Shown here in pieces: positions 31,201-56,340 of a stretch of 64,000 bases of DNA. The position numbers and the translations under genes were made by a program. The notes under the pieces were generated by a model, which saw nothing but the letters and a program-made list of their open reading frames with translations, did not search any database and was not told the DNA's origin. Source of the stretch: Tomocerus qinae (lineage: Eukaryota; Arthropoda; Collembola; Entomobryomorpha; Tomoceridae); assembly GCA_020055645.1 (NCBI GenBank), contig CM034547.1, positions 65,197,884-65,261,883 of the forward strand. Direction: 5' to 3'. Position 1 is the first letter of the stretch, and each line of letters starts with the position of its first letter.

Positions 31201-31239
31201 GTTCAAGAGGAATATAAAGCAGAGAAAGAAAAAGCGTAG
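1115..31239 (+). CDS. large cysteine-rich mosaic transmembrane protein (WAP / thyroglobulin-1 / antistasin-lustrin / Kunitz), 5'-partial
   Basis: Thirty-four coding exons join in one open frame of about 2,060 residues ending at a TAG at 31237-31239. Order: WAP, TY (thyroglobulin type-1), AL (antistasin/lustrin-type); WAP, TY, AL; WAP, TY, AL; acidic linker, TY, AL; Kunitz, TY, CGGC cluster, ectodomain A; WAP, TY, Cys cluster; Kunitz, Cys cluster, TY, ectodomain B; transmembrane helix; tail of about 56 residues. Exons end almost always in phase 1, which suits exon shuffling and cassette duplication. WAP, Kunitz, antistasin and some TY domains are known protease-inhibitor folds, so a membrane-anchored, possibly shed, multi-protease inhibitor or matrix protein is inferred. 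I do not recognise a named orthologue. The start and signal peptide lie outside the window. The first two exons are assigned to this gene by phase match and cassette order across a 19.2-kb intron. Confidence 0.88.
1345..1404 (+). CDS. exon b: second half of WAP domain 1
   Basis: Phase 1 to phase 1. [14 protein letters not shown] supplies the double cysteine and last two cysteines that complete the eight-cysteine WAP pattern begun in the exon before. Donor is gtactt. The next matching exon is 19.2 kb away. Confidence 0.8.
1405..20614 (+). other. 19.2-kb intron of the mosaic gene
   Basis: Bounded by a gt donor after WAP domain 1 and a ttgcag acceptor before thyroglobulin domain 1; both flanking exons are in phase 1. 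Nothing inside has domain homology that I can recognise. Scattered open frames of 60-90 codons lack credible splice context. Small simple repeats occur, for example (TC)n at 7183-7195 and (GT)6 at 19587-19598. An internal promoter for a shorter isoform, or an exon with no obvious domain, cannot be excluded. Confidence 0.6.
20615..20824 (+). CDS. exon c: thyroglobulin type-1 domain 1
   Basis: Acceptor ttattgcag, phase 1 at both ends. It encodes a TY domain starting ACEQARVF, with [11 protein letters not shown] and FYCVDSQGF, and ending VNC. The QC cysteine and the first cysteine of the usual CWC are both absent (RDIQ and FYC instead), so the middle disulphide appears to be lost as a pair. Confidence 0.9.
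20923..21243 (+). CDS. exon d: antistasin-like plus start of lustrin-type module 1
   Basis: Phase 1 to phase 1. It opens with an antistasin-like pattern ([14 protein letters not shown] then DGCEVCEC). A linker with paired cysteines ([12 protein letters not shown]) follows, then the first part of a lustrin-type cysteine-rich repeat ([15 protein letters not shown]), finished in the next exon. Open frames on the other strand here are shadows. Confidence 0.9.
21358..21510 (+). CDS. exon e: end of lustrin-type module 1 and start of WAP domain 2
   Basis: Acceptor cttcgcag. [10 protein letters not shown] closes the lustrin-type repeat. Then [17 protein letters not shown] and RHDLDC open a WAP domain. 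Phase 1 to phase 1. Confidence 0.9.
21661..21723 (+). CDS. exon f: end of WAP domain 2
   Basis: [17 protein letters not shown] provides the CC and the final two cysteines of WAP domain 2. This split after the fourth cysteine is in the same place as in WAP domain 1, a sign of cassette duplication. Confidence 0.88.
22094..22208 (+). CDS. exon g: first part of thyroglobulin domain 2
   Basis: Phase 1 in, phase 2 out. [22 protein letters not shown] and PRQC are the first three cysteine blocks of a canonical thyroglobulin type-1 domain. Confidence 0.9.
22455..22555 (+). CDS. exon h: second part of thyroglobulin domain 2
   Basis: Phase 2 in, phase 1 out. [11 protein letters not shown] holds the hallmark CWCV motif, and IDC gives the sixth cysteine. 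All six TY cysteines are present across exons g and h. Confidence 0.9.
22810..23199 (+). CDS. exon i: antistasin/lustrin-type module 2
   Basis: Phase 1 to phase 1. A whole AL module lies in one exon: [16 protein letters not shown] and GCSTCDC (antistasin-like), the [12 protein letters not shown] linker, then [15 protein letters not shown] and GVCCAN (lustrin-type). In module 1 the same unit is split between exons d and e. Confidence 0.9.
23441..23572 (+). CDS. exon j: first part of WAP domain 3
   Basis: Phase 1 to phase 1. [21 protein letters not shown] and MKCC form the first six cysteines of a WAP domain. Confidence 0.88.
23930..23998 (+). CDS. exon k: end of WAP domain 3 and linker
   Basis: [14 protein letters not shown] supplies the last two WAP cysteines, with a longer gap after CC than usual. 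A short linker follows. Phase 1 to phase 1. Confidence 0.85.
24186..24357 (+). CDS. exon l: first part of thyroglobulin domain 3
   Basis: Phase 1 in, phase 2 out. [35 protein letters not shown]: the CWC tryptophan is replaced by methionine (CMC), but all cysteines are kept. Confidence 0.9.
24497..24591 (+). CDS. exon m: end of thyroglobulin domain 3 and start of AL module 3
   Basis: Phase 2 in, phase 1 out. TTAEC gives the sixth TY cysteine. [13 protein letters not shown] then starts the antistasin-like part that continues in the next exon. Confidence 0.88.
24739..24837 (+). CDS. exon n: antistasin-like part of AL module 3
   Basis: [17 protein letters not shown] is the antistasin-type core, followed by [13 protein letters not shown], whose last cysteine codon is split by the intron (phase 1). 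Confidence 0.88.
25006..25059 (+). CDS. exon o: linker of AL module 3
   Basis: A 54-base exon, phase 1 to phase 1, encoding [12 protein letters not shown]. It matches the [10 protein letters not shown] and [11 protein letters not shown] segments of modules 2 and 4. Confidence 0.82.
25163..25268 (+). CDS. exon p: first half of lustrin-type repeat in module 3
   Basis: Phase 1 in, phase 2 out. [10 protein letters not shown] and LTCNPRA match the lustrin-type pattern. The frame stays open past the donor (gtgctc), but the read-through lacks the family pattern; splicing to 25356 restores it. Confidence 0.8.
25356..25438 (+). CDS. exon q: second half of lustrin-type repeat in module 3
   Basis: Phase 2 in, phase 1 out. 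[10 protein letters not shown] and GVCCP complete the lustrin-type repeat. Confidence 0.85.
25522..25653 (+). CDS. exon r: acidic, cysteine-free linker
   Basis: Phase 1 to phase 1, 44 residues with no cysteine. It holds a run of Asp/Glu ([10 protein letters not shown]). It sits where a WAP domain would be expected from the cassette order (between AL module 3 and TY domain 4), so it may be a replacement or a hinge. Confidence 0.82.
25736..25951 (+). CDS. exon s: thyroglobulin domain 4
   Basis: One exon, phase 1 to phase 1, with all six TY cysteines: [33 protein letters not shown] and PNC. Confidence 0.92.
26058..26226 (+). CDS. exon t: antistasin-like part of AL module 4
   Basis: Phase 1 in, phase 2 out. 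[18 protein letters not shown] and GCPTCDCK are antistasin-like. [16 protein letters not shown] is the linker. Confidence 0.9.
26316..26464 (+). CDS. exon u: lustrin-type part of AL module 4
   Basis: Phase 2 in, phase 1 out. [24 protein letters not shown] and GMCCKKP follow the lustrin cysteine-rich pattern. Confidence 0.9.
26616..26813 (+). CDS. exon v: Kunitz domain 1 (divergent)
   Basis: Phase 1 to phase 1. Six cysteines with 8, 23, 9, 13 and 3 residues between them (the standard Kunitz pattern is 8-15-7-12-3). [10 protein letters not shown] and FDSRSDC match the fold. The residue after the second cysteine is Arg (FCRAE), which would favour trypsin-like proteases if it still inhibits. The longer middle loop is unusual. 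Confidence 0.85.
26898..27029 (+). CDS. exon w: first part of thyroglobulin domain 5
   Basis: Phase 1 to phase 1. [11 protein letters not shown] and [12 protein letters not shown] are TY blocks 1 and 2. The QC position reads SIQG, with no cysteine. Confidence 0.88.
27114..27242 (+). CDS. exon x: second part of thyroglobulin domain 5
   Basis: Phase 1 to phase 1. [10 protein letters not shown] keeps only the second cysteine of CWC, and LPNC is the last. As in TY domain 1, the two missing cysteines are normally bonded to each other. Confidence 0.88.
27333..27411 (+). CDS. exon y: first half of CGGC cysteine cluster
   Basis: Phase 1 in, phase 2 out. [20 protein letters not shown] leads into the CGGC block of the next exon. 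Similar clusters recur in exons C-D and F. Confidence 0.85.
27514..28091 (+). CDS. exon z: CGGC block, acidic linker and ectodomain A, ending at a furin-like site
   Basis: The longest internal exon, 578 bases, phase 2 in and phase 1 out. [15 protein letters not shown] and [10 protein letters not shown] end the cysteine cluster. About 150 cysteine-free residues follow, including [19 protein letters not shown] and [13 protein letters not shown], which resemble a stretch near the C-terminus in the last exon. It ends with Arg-Ile-Arg-Arg (codons 28079-28090), a match to the furin consensus. I do not recognise the ectodomain. Confidence 0.85.
28176..28478 (+). CDS. exon A: linker and WAP domain 4
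   Basis: Phase 1 to phase 1. [30 protein letters not shown] and FKCVSP give eight cysteines in WAP order, with three residues instead of about five between the second and third. Confidence 0.85.
28814..28993 (+). CDS. exon B: degenerate thyroglobulin domain 6
   Basis: Phase 1 to phase 1. [20 protein letters not shown] and VLC align with TY blocks. The first cysteine and the QC and CWC-first cysteines are all missing, leaving three, an odd number within the domain. Confidence 0.82.
29104..29269 (+). CDS. exon C: second cysteine cluster
   Basis: Phase 1 in, phase 2 out. [26 protein letters not shown] and [10 protein letters not shown] resemble the CGGC cluster of exons y-z, with CDEC in place of CGGC. 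Confidence 0.82.
29365..29426 (+). CDS. exon D: end of second cysteine cluster
   Basis: Phase 2 in, phase 1 out. [16 protein letters not shown] corresponds to the [13 protein letters not shown] end of the first cluster. Confidence 0.8.
29546..29575 (+). CDS. exon E1: 30-base micro-exon starting Kunitz domain 2
   Basis: Phase 1 to phase 1, ten codons (DICKLPPRS). It provides the first cysteine of a Kunitz domain that continues in the next exon. The standard 8-residue gap to the second cysteine appears only after this splice. Confidence 0.82.
29671..29797 (+). CDS. exon E2: body of Kunitz domain 2 (canonical)
   Basis: Phase 1 in, phase 2 out. [29 protein letters not shown] and KEQC give the exact 8-15-7-12-3 Kunitz spacing, with the sixth cysteine in the next exon. 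The P1 residue is Arg, as expected for an inhibitor of trypsin-like serine proteases. Confidence 0.92.
29909..30397 (+). CDS. exon F: third cysteine cluster, Ser/Thr-rich linker and start of thyroglobulin domain 7
   Basis: Phase 2 in, phase 2 out. The first residues close Kunitz domain 2. [11 protein letters not shown] and [10 protein letters not shown] are a third CGGC-like cluster (CSC here). A Ser/Thr-rich stretch, probably O-glycosylated, and an acidic segment follow. Then [18 protein letters not shown] and PQQC begin a canonical TY domain. Confidence 0.88.
30510..31239 (+). CDS. exon G (last): end of thyroglobulin domain 7, ectodomain B, transmembrane helix and tail
   Basis: The tgg codon completed at the splice plus CVDEAGN gives the CWCV motif; TRSC is the sixth cysteine. 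Ectodomain B follows ([29 protein letters not shown]), with weak similarity to ectodomain A. A hydrophobic helix is encoded at about 30994-31068, starting [11 protein letters not shown], then a stop-transfer QKKK. The tail of about 56 residues has several tyrosines ([17 protein letters not shown]) and ends EKEKA before the stop. This makes a type I membrane protein. Confidence 0.92.
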
Positions 31240-31956
31240 ACATCATTTTATTCCCTAAAATACTAATTATATAGACTTTAGTAGATTAGATATAACCCTG
31301 AATTTGTAAAGTATTTACGGTAAATATGTACTCATTATTAACTGAGAGTCGAATGTTGTTTACTATTATTAACAAACGTTTATTGTAAGAAATAGGTGGT
31401 TATTTAGATGTAGATATCCGACATACACCTTAAGTACATGTGGGAATGTATGTTTATGTGGGAACTTGGATTATTATGCAACAAATCAAGAAAAATGTTT
31501 GTATTACACAATCTCTCCAATATTTTGTTATACCAAAATCCTATTTACTTGGGCAATTTTGAAGAAACTTTTATCCTCTCTTAACAGTAACTACTAAGCA
31601 CTGCATAAACATGCATTGTTAAATGGGATACTTTAAAACAGATTTATAAATGATATAGCAGCTATTGAGGACATTAACCATCTGCTGTGCTGTGATCAGA
31701 AAAATATCTGTATTAACTGCAACTATATATTAAGAAGTATTGGTTTTTACACAACATCATCAATACAATGATACAATATCATCTTTTAAGTACACAGTAG
31801 AGATAAATAGAGTAAAACTGTTATTATAATATACTGAAATGTAAATGTATTCTGTAATTTGCAAATGGTACTTAATATCTATAGATGAAAATTCTAGTTT
31901 ATAAATGTTGTAAGTAAAATGAATAGCTCGAAAGTCGAAGTTACGATACAATAGTC

Positions 31957-31962
31957 AATAAA
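31957..31962 (+). terminator. candidate polyadenylation signal of the mosaic gene
   Basis: AATAAA about 720 bases after the stop codon. Another AATAAA lies at 32330-32335, and a third at about 32815. Which is used cannot be told from sequence. Confidence 0.45.
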
Positions 31963-48946
<16,984 letters not shown>

Positions 48947-49175
48947 TGAAAATGATGATGGCCGAGGCCAGCAATTCAAGTCAGTAACAGTCGCAACACT
49001 CGTAAACTTATAAATGCAACAAAATACTACCTATACGAAATACATTGAGTACATTACGTAGTTGACCCTGTAGTTCAGTGCAGGAGGACTAAACAAACAA
49101 TCAAATAATCAATTTAATTCACTTACGAACGCGTAGTGCAGATATACAAGAACGAAGAAACCGCTGTGCTCTACT

Positions 49176-49181
49176 AATAAA
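49176..49181 (+). terminator. candidate polyadenylation signal of SIK3
   Basis: AATAAA about 230 bases after the stop codon. A second AATAAA follows at 49231-49236. Confidence 0.5.
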
Positions 49182-49236
49182 AACCCAGATTCCTTACTAT
49201 CTTCATTACAATAGATATCTCCAGATACTTAATAAA

Positions 49237-51484
49237 ATTAAGAAGTACTGCAATATTATAATAATAATTAATGAGTCAAGACTCGTCGGAAGTCGTCATT
49301 GAAGTTTGAAATTGCCTTGTGGATATAACTACTCTGTAGGTTGAAATATATTATAACGGCCTGGCTGGTGTTGTGGGTGATTGTCCTGCAGAATTGCTAC
49401 ATCCGATAAATACCTGTTTCCGTACTCTGTGAACATTTCAGTGACATTGTTACAAAATAATAATTGTATCTCTCAGTCTACGAATAATACAAATAGTGAG
49501 AATTGAATTGAATCTATTTCTGCTGATGAGTGTCGCTTCCTCTTCATCATCTTTACGGACGCAGTCATGTTCATGTCTTCTTTAAGACTAGAGTGAGATT
49601 GTTCTCCTCTCTCTTCTTACTTTACATTCTATGTCTTTAAATAATTTACATTACCATTATTACTTTATATTATTACATTACAATTATATTAGTGTAATAT
49701 TATGATCGTACGTGATTATTGAGTACTATGCTGTTATTATCTGGTCTGACAATTTTAATGTTAATGTCAAACCTGAGTGAGCCGTATATCCTTTCAAGTA
49801 ATAATAATAATAACAAATAATTCAACTGTTGTTCAATATGCACCTTGCACACAGTCTATTTTATTATTACATCCTACTTTTTTACTACATTTCTGATCTC
49901 ATCGGATTTGTATCCCCAAGGGCTATGTGTATGACATGATATTATACATATATTCATTTCCGTCTCAGAGATTTACGATAATACGGATTCGGTAAAAACT
50001 TGATAAGTATCATTTTGTCATCCTAAGAGTAGGTAGTTTAAGAATATTTACTAATTTTCATTTGGTTAGTCATACTCTGTTATTATAATTGAGTGATTGT
50101 GATATGGATATTCACCAATGTACGGACATTTTACCATGGCTCTTTCCTATGTTATATCTGAAAAAAATTGCTATTTGATTATCTGTCTCTGTCATTGCAG
50201 TAAAAGCTATGCCAAAATATTCATAACATAGAAAAGTATAATGTGCAATAGGAACTACTTACAAAATCCTCTTTCCCTTGTATGGGCTTTTTTGTGCCAT
50301 AAATCGTCTAATTTATATGAGCCAAATAGAGCTTGAATATCTTCGTTTCATCTGTTCTGAATTGTATTTTATCTAACTGTCTATGTGGTTCCAATTGTCA
50401 CACGGAGAAACAAATTGGTGTCGATGTTAGAAAAAAAATCTATTTGCTGTTTCTGATATAATTGTTTCGATTAAGTTGAATTGACATTTCCCCATTTTAT
50501 CTGGGCCACCATTGTCTTGTGGATCCCAAAGGGTTTTAGTAATTCAATGTCTCATGGGGCTTGTTATGGACGCTCTTATCGTATTGTGGTAGAATGTTTT
50601 GGATTTGGTTCGCTTGTAATTGACCAGAGAAAGACAAAGTTAAACACAAAATTCTTTGTCTGTGTCGGAAAAAGGCTATTTGTTCTTTTGTCAAAGTCGT
50701 GGATGTGGGTTTCCTGTGTGGATTCGTCTTTTTTGAAATCTATTGTATTACAAATAACTTGGTTCACTTTTACGTACTTTCTTGTCAAAATCTCTACTTT
50801 CACTACTCTGGAGAAATAATGCACAAAAGAGACAGTCATCGGAGAGAAAATCAATCAGAATTCAATTAGGACTGAAGGCTTAAGACGGGAAATCCTATTA
50901 AAACGCATCCTCACCTACCCTTGCTTACCTAGTTTCATTTCACATTCAATTCTCAAGATGTGAACAGAACGTGAGGATGAAAATGTCACATCTCCAATCA
51001 ACTGTCTGTCTTTAATTTCCTCCAAAACTCAATCTGCTTACCGATTCTACATTTATATTGACTAGCCCTTATAGACATTTCCATTGAATGAAACCAAAGA
51101 ATGACAGAAACCTGTTCCTTGTATGTAGTCACAGGCTAATTTAAAATGGTGCAACTGTTTAATAAAACTAACTGATTTGTCTCTAATACAATTAACGGCT
51201 AAAATTCAGTTCATCTAAGTTACGAAATGGTAGCGATGGACTGTATAATAGAATCAGAGCAATAAGAATCGAGGTTGGTAATTATTTGCTACCAAGTTGA
51301 TGATCGCTAATACTACTTTATTCACCATAATAAACAAAGCTTTAATATTATCATTAACTTGTGTAGGCAAGCGATAAGCCAAGCCTTAAAGATTTTTACT
51401 ACTAGCAGGAGTAGGCTTTCAATGCTTAGGCATACTTTCAAGAGACAGTTGTGGGCAAGATTGGCTGTAGTCATAGTGATTGCG
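49237..51484. other. intergenic, downstream of SIK3
   Basis: AT-rich; no gene, RNA or clear repeat seen apart from short (TAA)n near 49,800. A longer 3' UTR for SIK3 is possible. Confidence 0.5.
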
Positions 51485-51486
51485 TA

Positions 51487-51698
51487 TTAGGTTGGCTCAC
51501 TTGGGTGTTTGGAAAATGAAAATTCAGTTTTTTTCATTTGTGGATCCAAATTGGACAATTTGGATCCACAGCCAAATCTGTCTTTCAATGACCAAGGATG
51601 GTTGCCATTGGATACGTATGTCTTGGTGGGTCATAGCTTTGAGTATAGACAAAAAATTGAATTTTATTTTCCCAAACACCCAAGTGAGCCAACCTTAC
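51487..51698. mobile_element. mariner-like MITE, 212 bp
   Basis: Terminal inverted repeats of about 40 bp: the left end reads TTAGGTTGGCTCACTTGG, and the right end, reverse-complemented, reads GTAAGGTTGGCTCACTTGG. Similarity continues through GTGTTTGG and an A-rich stretch. TA lies next to each end (51485-51486 and 51699-51700), the target duplication typical of Tc1/mariner. No transposase. It contains a 13-bp-arm perfect hairpin at 51540-51569. Confidence 0.82.
51540..51569. repeat. perfect palindrome inside the MITE
   Basis: GTGGATCCAAATT, a four-base loop (GGAC), and AATTTGGATCCAC. Confidence 0.9.
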
Positions 51699-53404
51699 TA
51701 CGCACACACTGTCTTACTAATACTGCATGAATTTTGAGTTGTGGGCTTAAGTTAAGTTATAATTGTAGTTATCTGGTATGGTATAAAGACTGGAGGAAGT
51801 CTTTGATAATTATTGTAAGTCCATTCGTGCTGCAGCAGGAGGAATGCGGTTGCTCAACAATAGTGTACAAACAAATAAATCTGGGGAATTATGGTAATTG
51901 AAATCTCGTTTCAGATTCACTTCCATTACAAAGCATAATTATACTATAAAGACTCTCCTATTGCTTCTCTACTTCATCCTATTTTGTTTGTCGCAGTATC
52001 TTGCTATATAAATACTAGTAATAGGTATTATATGAAGTTGTTCATTTAAGTTGGGCTTCAGTTTGTCCGCTTCTCTTCAGATCATTTCCGCTTCATCTAA
52101 TTTTGCAAAATGAGCATGGTTCTCATTTATTATCCTCTTTCTATGACTTTCTCTATATTATAAGTTACTGCAGCTTAGCTGACAAATTCTACGCTTCCTT
52201 TCTCCCGTTTCATATTTAATTAGCAGAAATTCCGAGAAAAACATAACGTTCTTTGTATTATAGTTTTCAGTTTTGGCCATGTGTTAAGCATGCTGTACCT
52301 GGTATTTGTAATAACTTTTTGAATTATATTTAAGCTGATGTATTTAGTAATTTTGCCAATTTCAATAACACCTCGCCACTAATGACGGCACGTGTCGGAG
52401 ATCGAGTTAATATGTTTCACTTCAGACTTTACAATTTGCATCTTTGCTATTCTATTCTTCCCTATTTACTACAGTGCTTAATATTCCCTCAATCTAACAC
52501 GATTTGCTTATGTTATGGTCTCATTTCTCACATATGCCACTGCTCTATGTCCTTGCAAATTTAGAAACGAAAATATTTCGTAATAGATAACTGCACCGTA
52601 ATAGTAATCGTGCAAATATTTATGCTTACATTGAGATTTAGAGATGTCAAATGATAAAACACATAAAATAAACTTACAATTTATCTTGTTTCATCAAACC
52701 ACAATTTACAAGATTATAAGTAGCCGATGTGATAACTGTCGCACCAAAATATCACTGACAGTGTCATGAAATTGAAATGATACATTACAAGGGGAAACGT
52801 TCTTGTGCTGATCTGATTATGGATGCACACTCTAGATTTAAACGATCTACCAAATTGTATTTGTTGTTGAACCAGTAACCATTATTGCCTTCAATGTACA
52901 CAATATTTATTTGTATAAAAGAAACTCCTCGTGGGGATAAGATGAACTAATAATACCCAAATTAAGTTGAAATTAAAATAAAAAGGGGCAGTCGACGACG
53001 GTAGCCTGTAAGCGAAACTGAATTTAACAATCAAGTTAGCATGGACGGTCAGACATAAGCGAGTGGGTATTATGCATTGGGTTGAAGAGTAATTAGCTGA
53101 CAAAATGCAATCTGATTTCAAACTCCGCTTTTTGGGCTGAAGCAAATAGAATCACAATAGTTAGTACAATAGTTTTGCGATTACATGGAAAGTGGGATGT
53201 CAGTTTGGATAATGAAGTTAAATTTTATTTTGGTCCGAAACTTTTGAAAATAATTGTTACAGTACACAGCTTGTCACAGTAATGGGTATTTTGGGTACTA
53301 CTGACTGACAGAGCATGATGAGCAGTAAATACTTCACTATTTTTATTGCGTCTATAAATTAACTATTGCATACTTTGCACTCATCTCATCATACCCGTGA
53401 CCAA

Positions 53405-53412
53405 TGACGTCA
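53405..53412. promoter_or_regulatory. perfect CRE palindrome TGACGTCA
   Basis: An exact 8-base match to the cAMP response element. It lies between two inverted copies of ATCTCATC (near 53,382 and, as GATGAGAT, near 53,421). It is 4.4 kb beyond the SIK3 stop, with no gene next to it that I can see. Confidence 0.3.
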
Positions 53413-55440
53413 TACTACTTGATGAGATCATTAAGCTCATTTACTTTGTACCTTTCATTGAAAATTCTAGTACATTCTTTGTAATCATGATTCAAATTGG
53501 TTCAATTTGCCTTAACAAAATAGCAGCCTATAACTCCACCTTTTATATTTGATGTATTGAATCGGTAAAAGTTACTTATATTATTAATCGTCCACATGCA
53601 TATGTAAACCAAGGCTATTTACAATCGGTCGAGAATTTTTTGTCATTTATTTGCATACTACCATGTTGTAAAGGTGGAGTCTTTAGATTGCGACATACTA
53701 CATTGAGTACTCTTAAAAGTAACAAAATTTGTAATTACAGAACTTTGGATGGTAGTAGAACTTTGAAAATCTTCAATAAAACAGAACGAAGTCCAAAGAA
53801 AACAGTAACAAAGTTTTTACGGTGTATAAAATATGATAGATTACCTACTTAGCTGTGTTATCAAAGTTTGATGAACTTCAGCAGAGTGCAGAGCGTGTCA
53901 TGCTAAATATACTTAAAACGGATATCAGCGGAAATGCTGCAACTCCGGTAAATGTGGATAAATTGGAGAACAGACTTCCGCTTCTACTCTTTTAATACAT
54001 TAATCGTAAGCATGTATACATATGTCAAAGTCACATTAAGAACCACACTAGATCAAACAAATCTGCCAGATAAGAATCCAGCTACCAAACATATGTACAA
54101 TACTCTTCGGAAATATATTGATATATGTGCTGTAACTTGTAAACAAAAATATTAGGACATTTTATTTCTAAAACTAGGTATTCGTGTCCAAAAATAGCTT
54201 TAATAAAGTAAGACATAGACATAAACCACTAATGTATTTATACTTCGTACTTTGTACCGTGAAATGTCATGAAAGTTATTGTATTCAAATCTAGGGTGAT
54301 ATACTATGAAGATAGATTTTTATTTGTACATTAGCTACGCATAATGTAGCATGAAGGCGGATTTATGTCATAATGCAAGTTATCTTGGATTCTAGTGTAG
54401 TTCACAACTGATATCGTCCATGAGGGACTTTTGCAATCCATGCAAAACGTATTTAAAAGTAGGGCTAGCAAAAAGTATTATAGTCAATACTAATGATCTA
54501 ATTACATCCAATCTTGTCTGTTAGATTGTAATATGGTTATCTATCACACAATTCTCCAGAAAATACTTGAATTTACTTTCACTTGGGCATATGGGATTAG
54601 AGGACTGGCATGTTATCCCTCTTCTGTTGATTAACCGGACCATGACACATGAACTAAATAGATTATGCTAAACTTTCGCCATAAAACTTGACTACATGGA
54701 CTAACAATAAAACAAAATGTGTTAGGTCTATTGTCATTGTTGTGACCCTGCTCTATTACTTATTTTTAGCCTAATGGAATGTAAAATATTTTGGTGAGTA
54801 TAGCTACTCATTCTCAAATGGATCCTCTTCAAAATTTATTTACCCAGACAAGAACTGGAGGCTTAAGTCTGAGTTCTTTGCTTATGTTGTTAGACCTGAG
54901 CAAAATGCATCTGGTATAATTCTATACAATTACATCTGTTCCATTATCAAGGATTAAGCAGAATTAACAAGAAAAGGAATGTGTACTTCAAGAGAATGCA
55001 GGTAAGTCGCTTCTATTGGGTGCGCAACATATTTCTAATGGCAGACTGTGGTATCTAGCACCCTTCCCTTCACAAATAGTAGAGCCTATTTAGATGAATT
55101 AATAAAACTAAACCCTCAGAAACCAAATTTTACCTTTCATGAGTTTTGAATTTATTTAACAGCAGCAGAATTCAGAGAAAGAGAAAGTAATGGATCAAAT
55201 AGCTTTCACCGTGTAAACCTATCCATGTATAACTTTACGTGTGGAAGGAATTTAGGCTTTAAAAAGAGTTTACATTGAGAAAGCTTTATGTAGCATTAGC
55301 TTATATGTAGCAATGTTATTTGTAATAGTTTCAAGTGGGCTAGATTAGAACAATAAATACCATATGAAAAAGTATAGGCTTTGGTGTAGTTATGCTAGGT
55401 TATGTTGATATAGTGTGTGAAGTTATGCAAGTACATTAAT

Positions 55441-56340
55441 GGGGAAGGAAAAGTTGGAAAGGATTGTTTGTGTGAGAACAGGAAGGTGGTAATGAGTGTG
55501 GAGAAAGGAGCGGAAAATGAGCAGTTTCCTCCGTTCGTTCCCGTGGCCCAAAATGTAGTAGGTAAACGCATAACCTTCATAAATAAAGGGGAAAGGTAGA
55601 GAGTCGTGTATGTAGGAGTGTAGGATAGGAATACAAATTGATGTGGCCTACAGAATAGTGGATCATGGTTATGGAATATGTAGTTCAATACTAAATGTAA
55701 ATGCGAGCATTGGGTGCTATACGTTTGAATGTTGAGTGGGGAAGAAATAATAATGAAAAATCTTCGGAGAAATTTCCACCGTATTTAATGATGGAGTAGA
55801 GAGCGAGGGAAATTGGAGTGTGTAAGTATAATTCGAAAAGTAATAGGTGGTTATTTATGTACGTACCCAGGAGGTAAGTAAGCAGACTCATATAGCAGGT
55901 ATAAAGTTATGTGAATTTTTAGGGAATAGGGAGAAAGGAGCTCACACTTCATTTTTCCTCTGGCGAAACAGAGAGCGAGAGCCAAAAAGTAAGAAGTTTC
56001 GAATATATTCAGTTGGCTAACTTTGATTGATTGCATCCTCTCAGAGCTCTGAATTATGGGATTTAGAGTCGAGGGAAAGCAGAGAAGTGGCACTAACTAC
56101 TCGCTCCTGTGGTCTTTACAGACTTTCTCTTTGTTTGGCTTCCTTTTTCGCGAACTGTGGCGTGGCATGGCATATCTACACTTTTATAAACTAAGCAGGA
56201 TCTCCACACTCATAAAACTATCGTGAAGAGACTTGACTTCACTGACGTCGTTTACATGTGCTTTCCCCTTGCACTACCTCTACATTACTCCACTTCATCT
56301 AAACCATTCTTTTTCATCTTCCCAGTTCAACTTCAACCAT
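55441..56340. other. G-rich to C-rich strand switch 3
   Basis: 55441-55500 holds 26 G and 1 C; 56281-56340 holds 1 G and 20 C. Confidence 0.6.
55504..55549 (+). repeat. two-copy motif, copy 1
   Basis: AAAGGAGCGG, then TTTCCTCCGT at 55525-55534, then GTTCCCGTGGCC. The same blocks in the same order appear near 58,400-58,454. Confidence 0.45.

Noticed and set aside
55395-55688. 97-codon minus-strand frame
   Set aside because: Opposite a G-rich, C-poor tract. The absence of stops is explained by composition.
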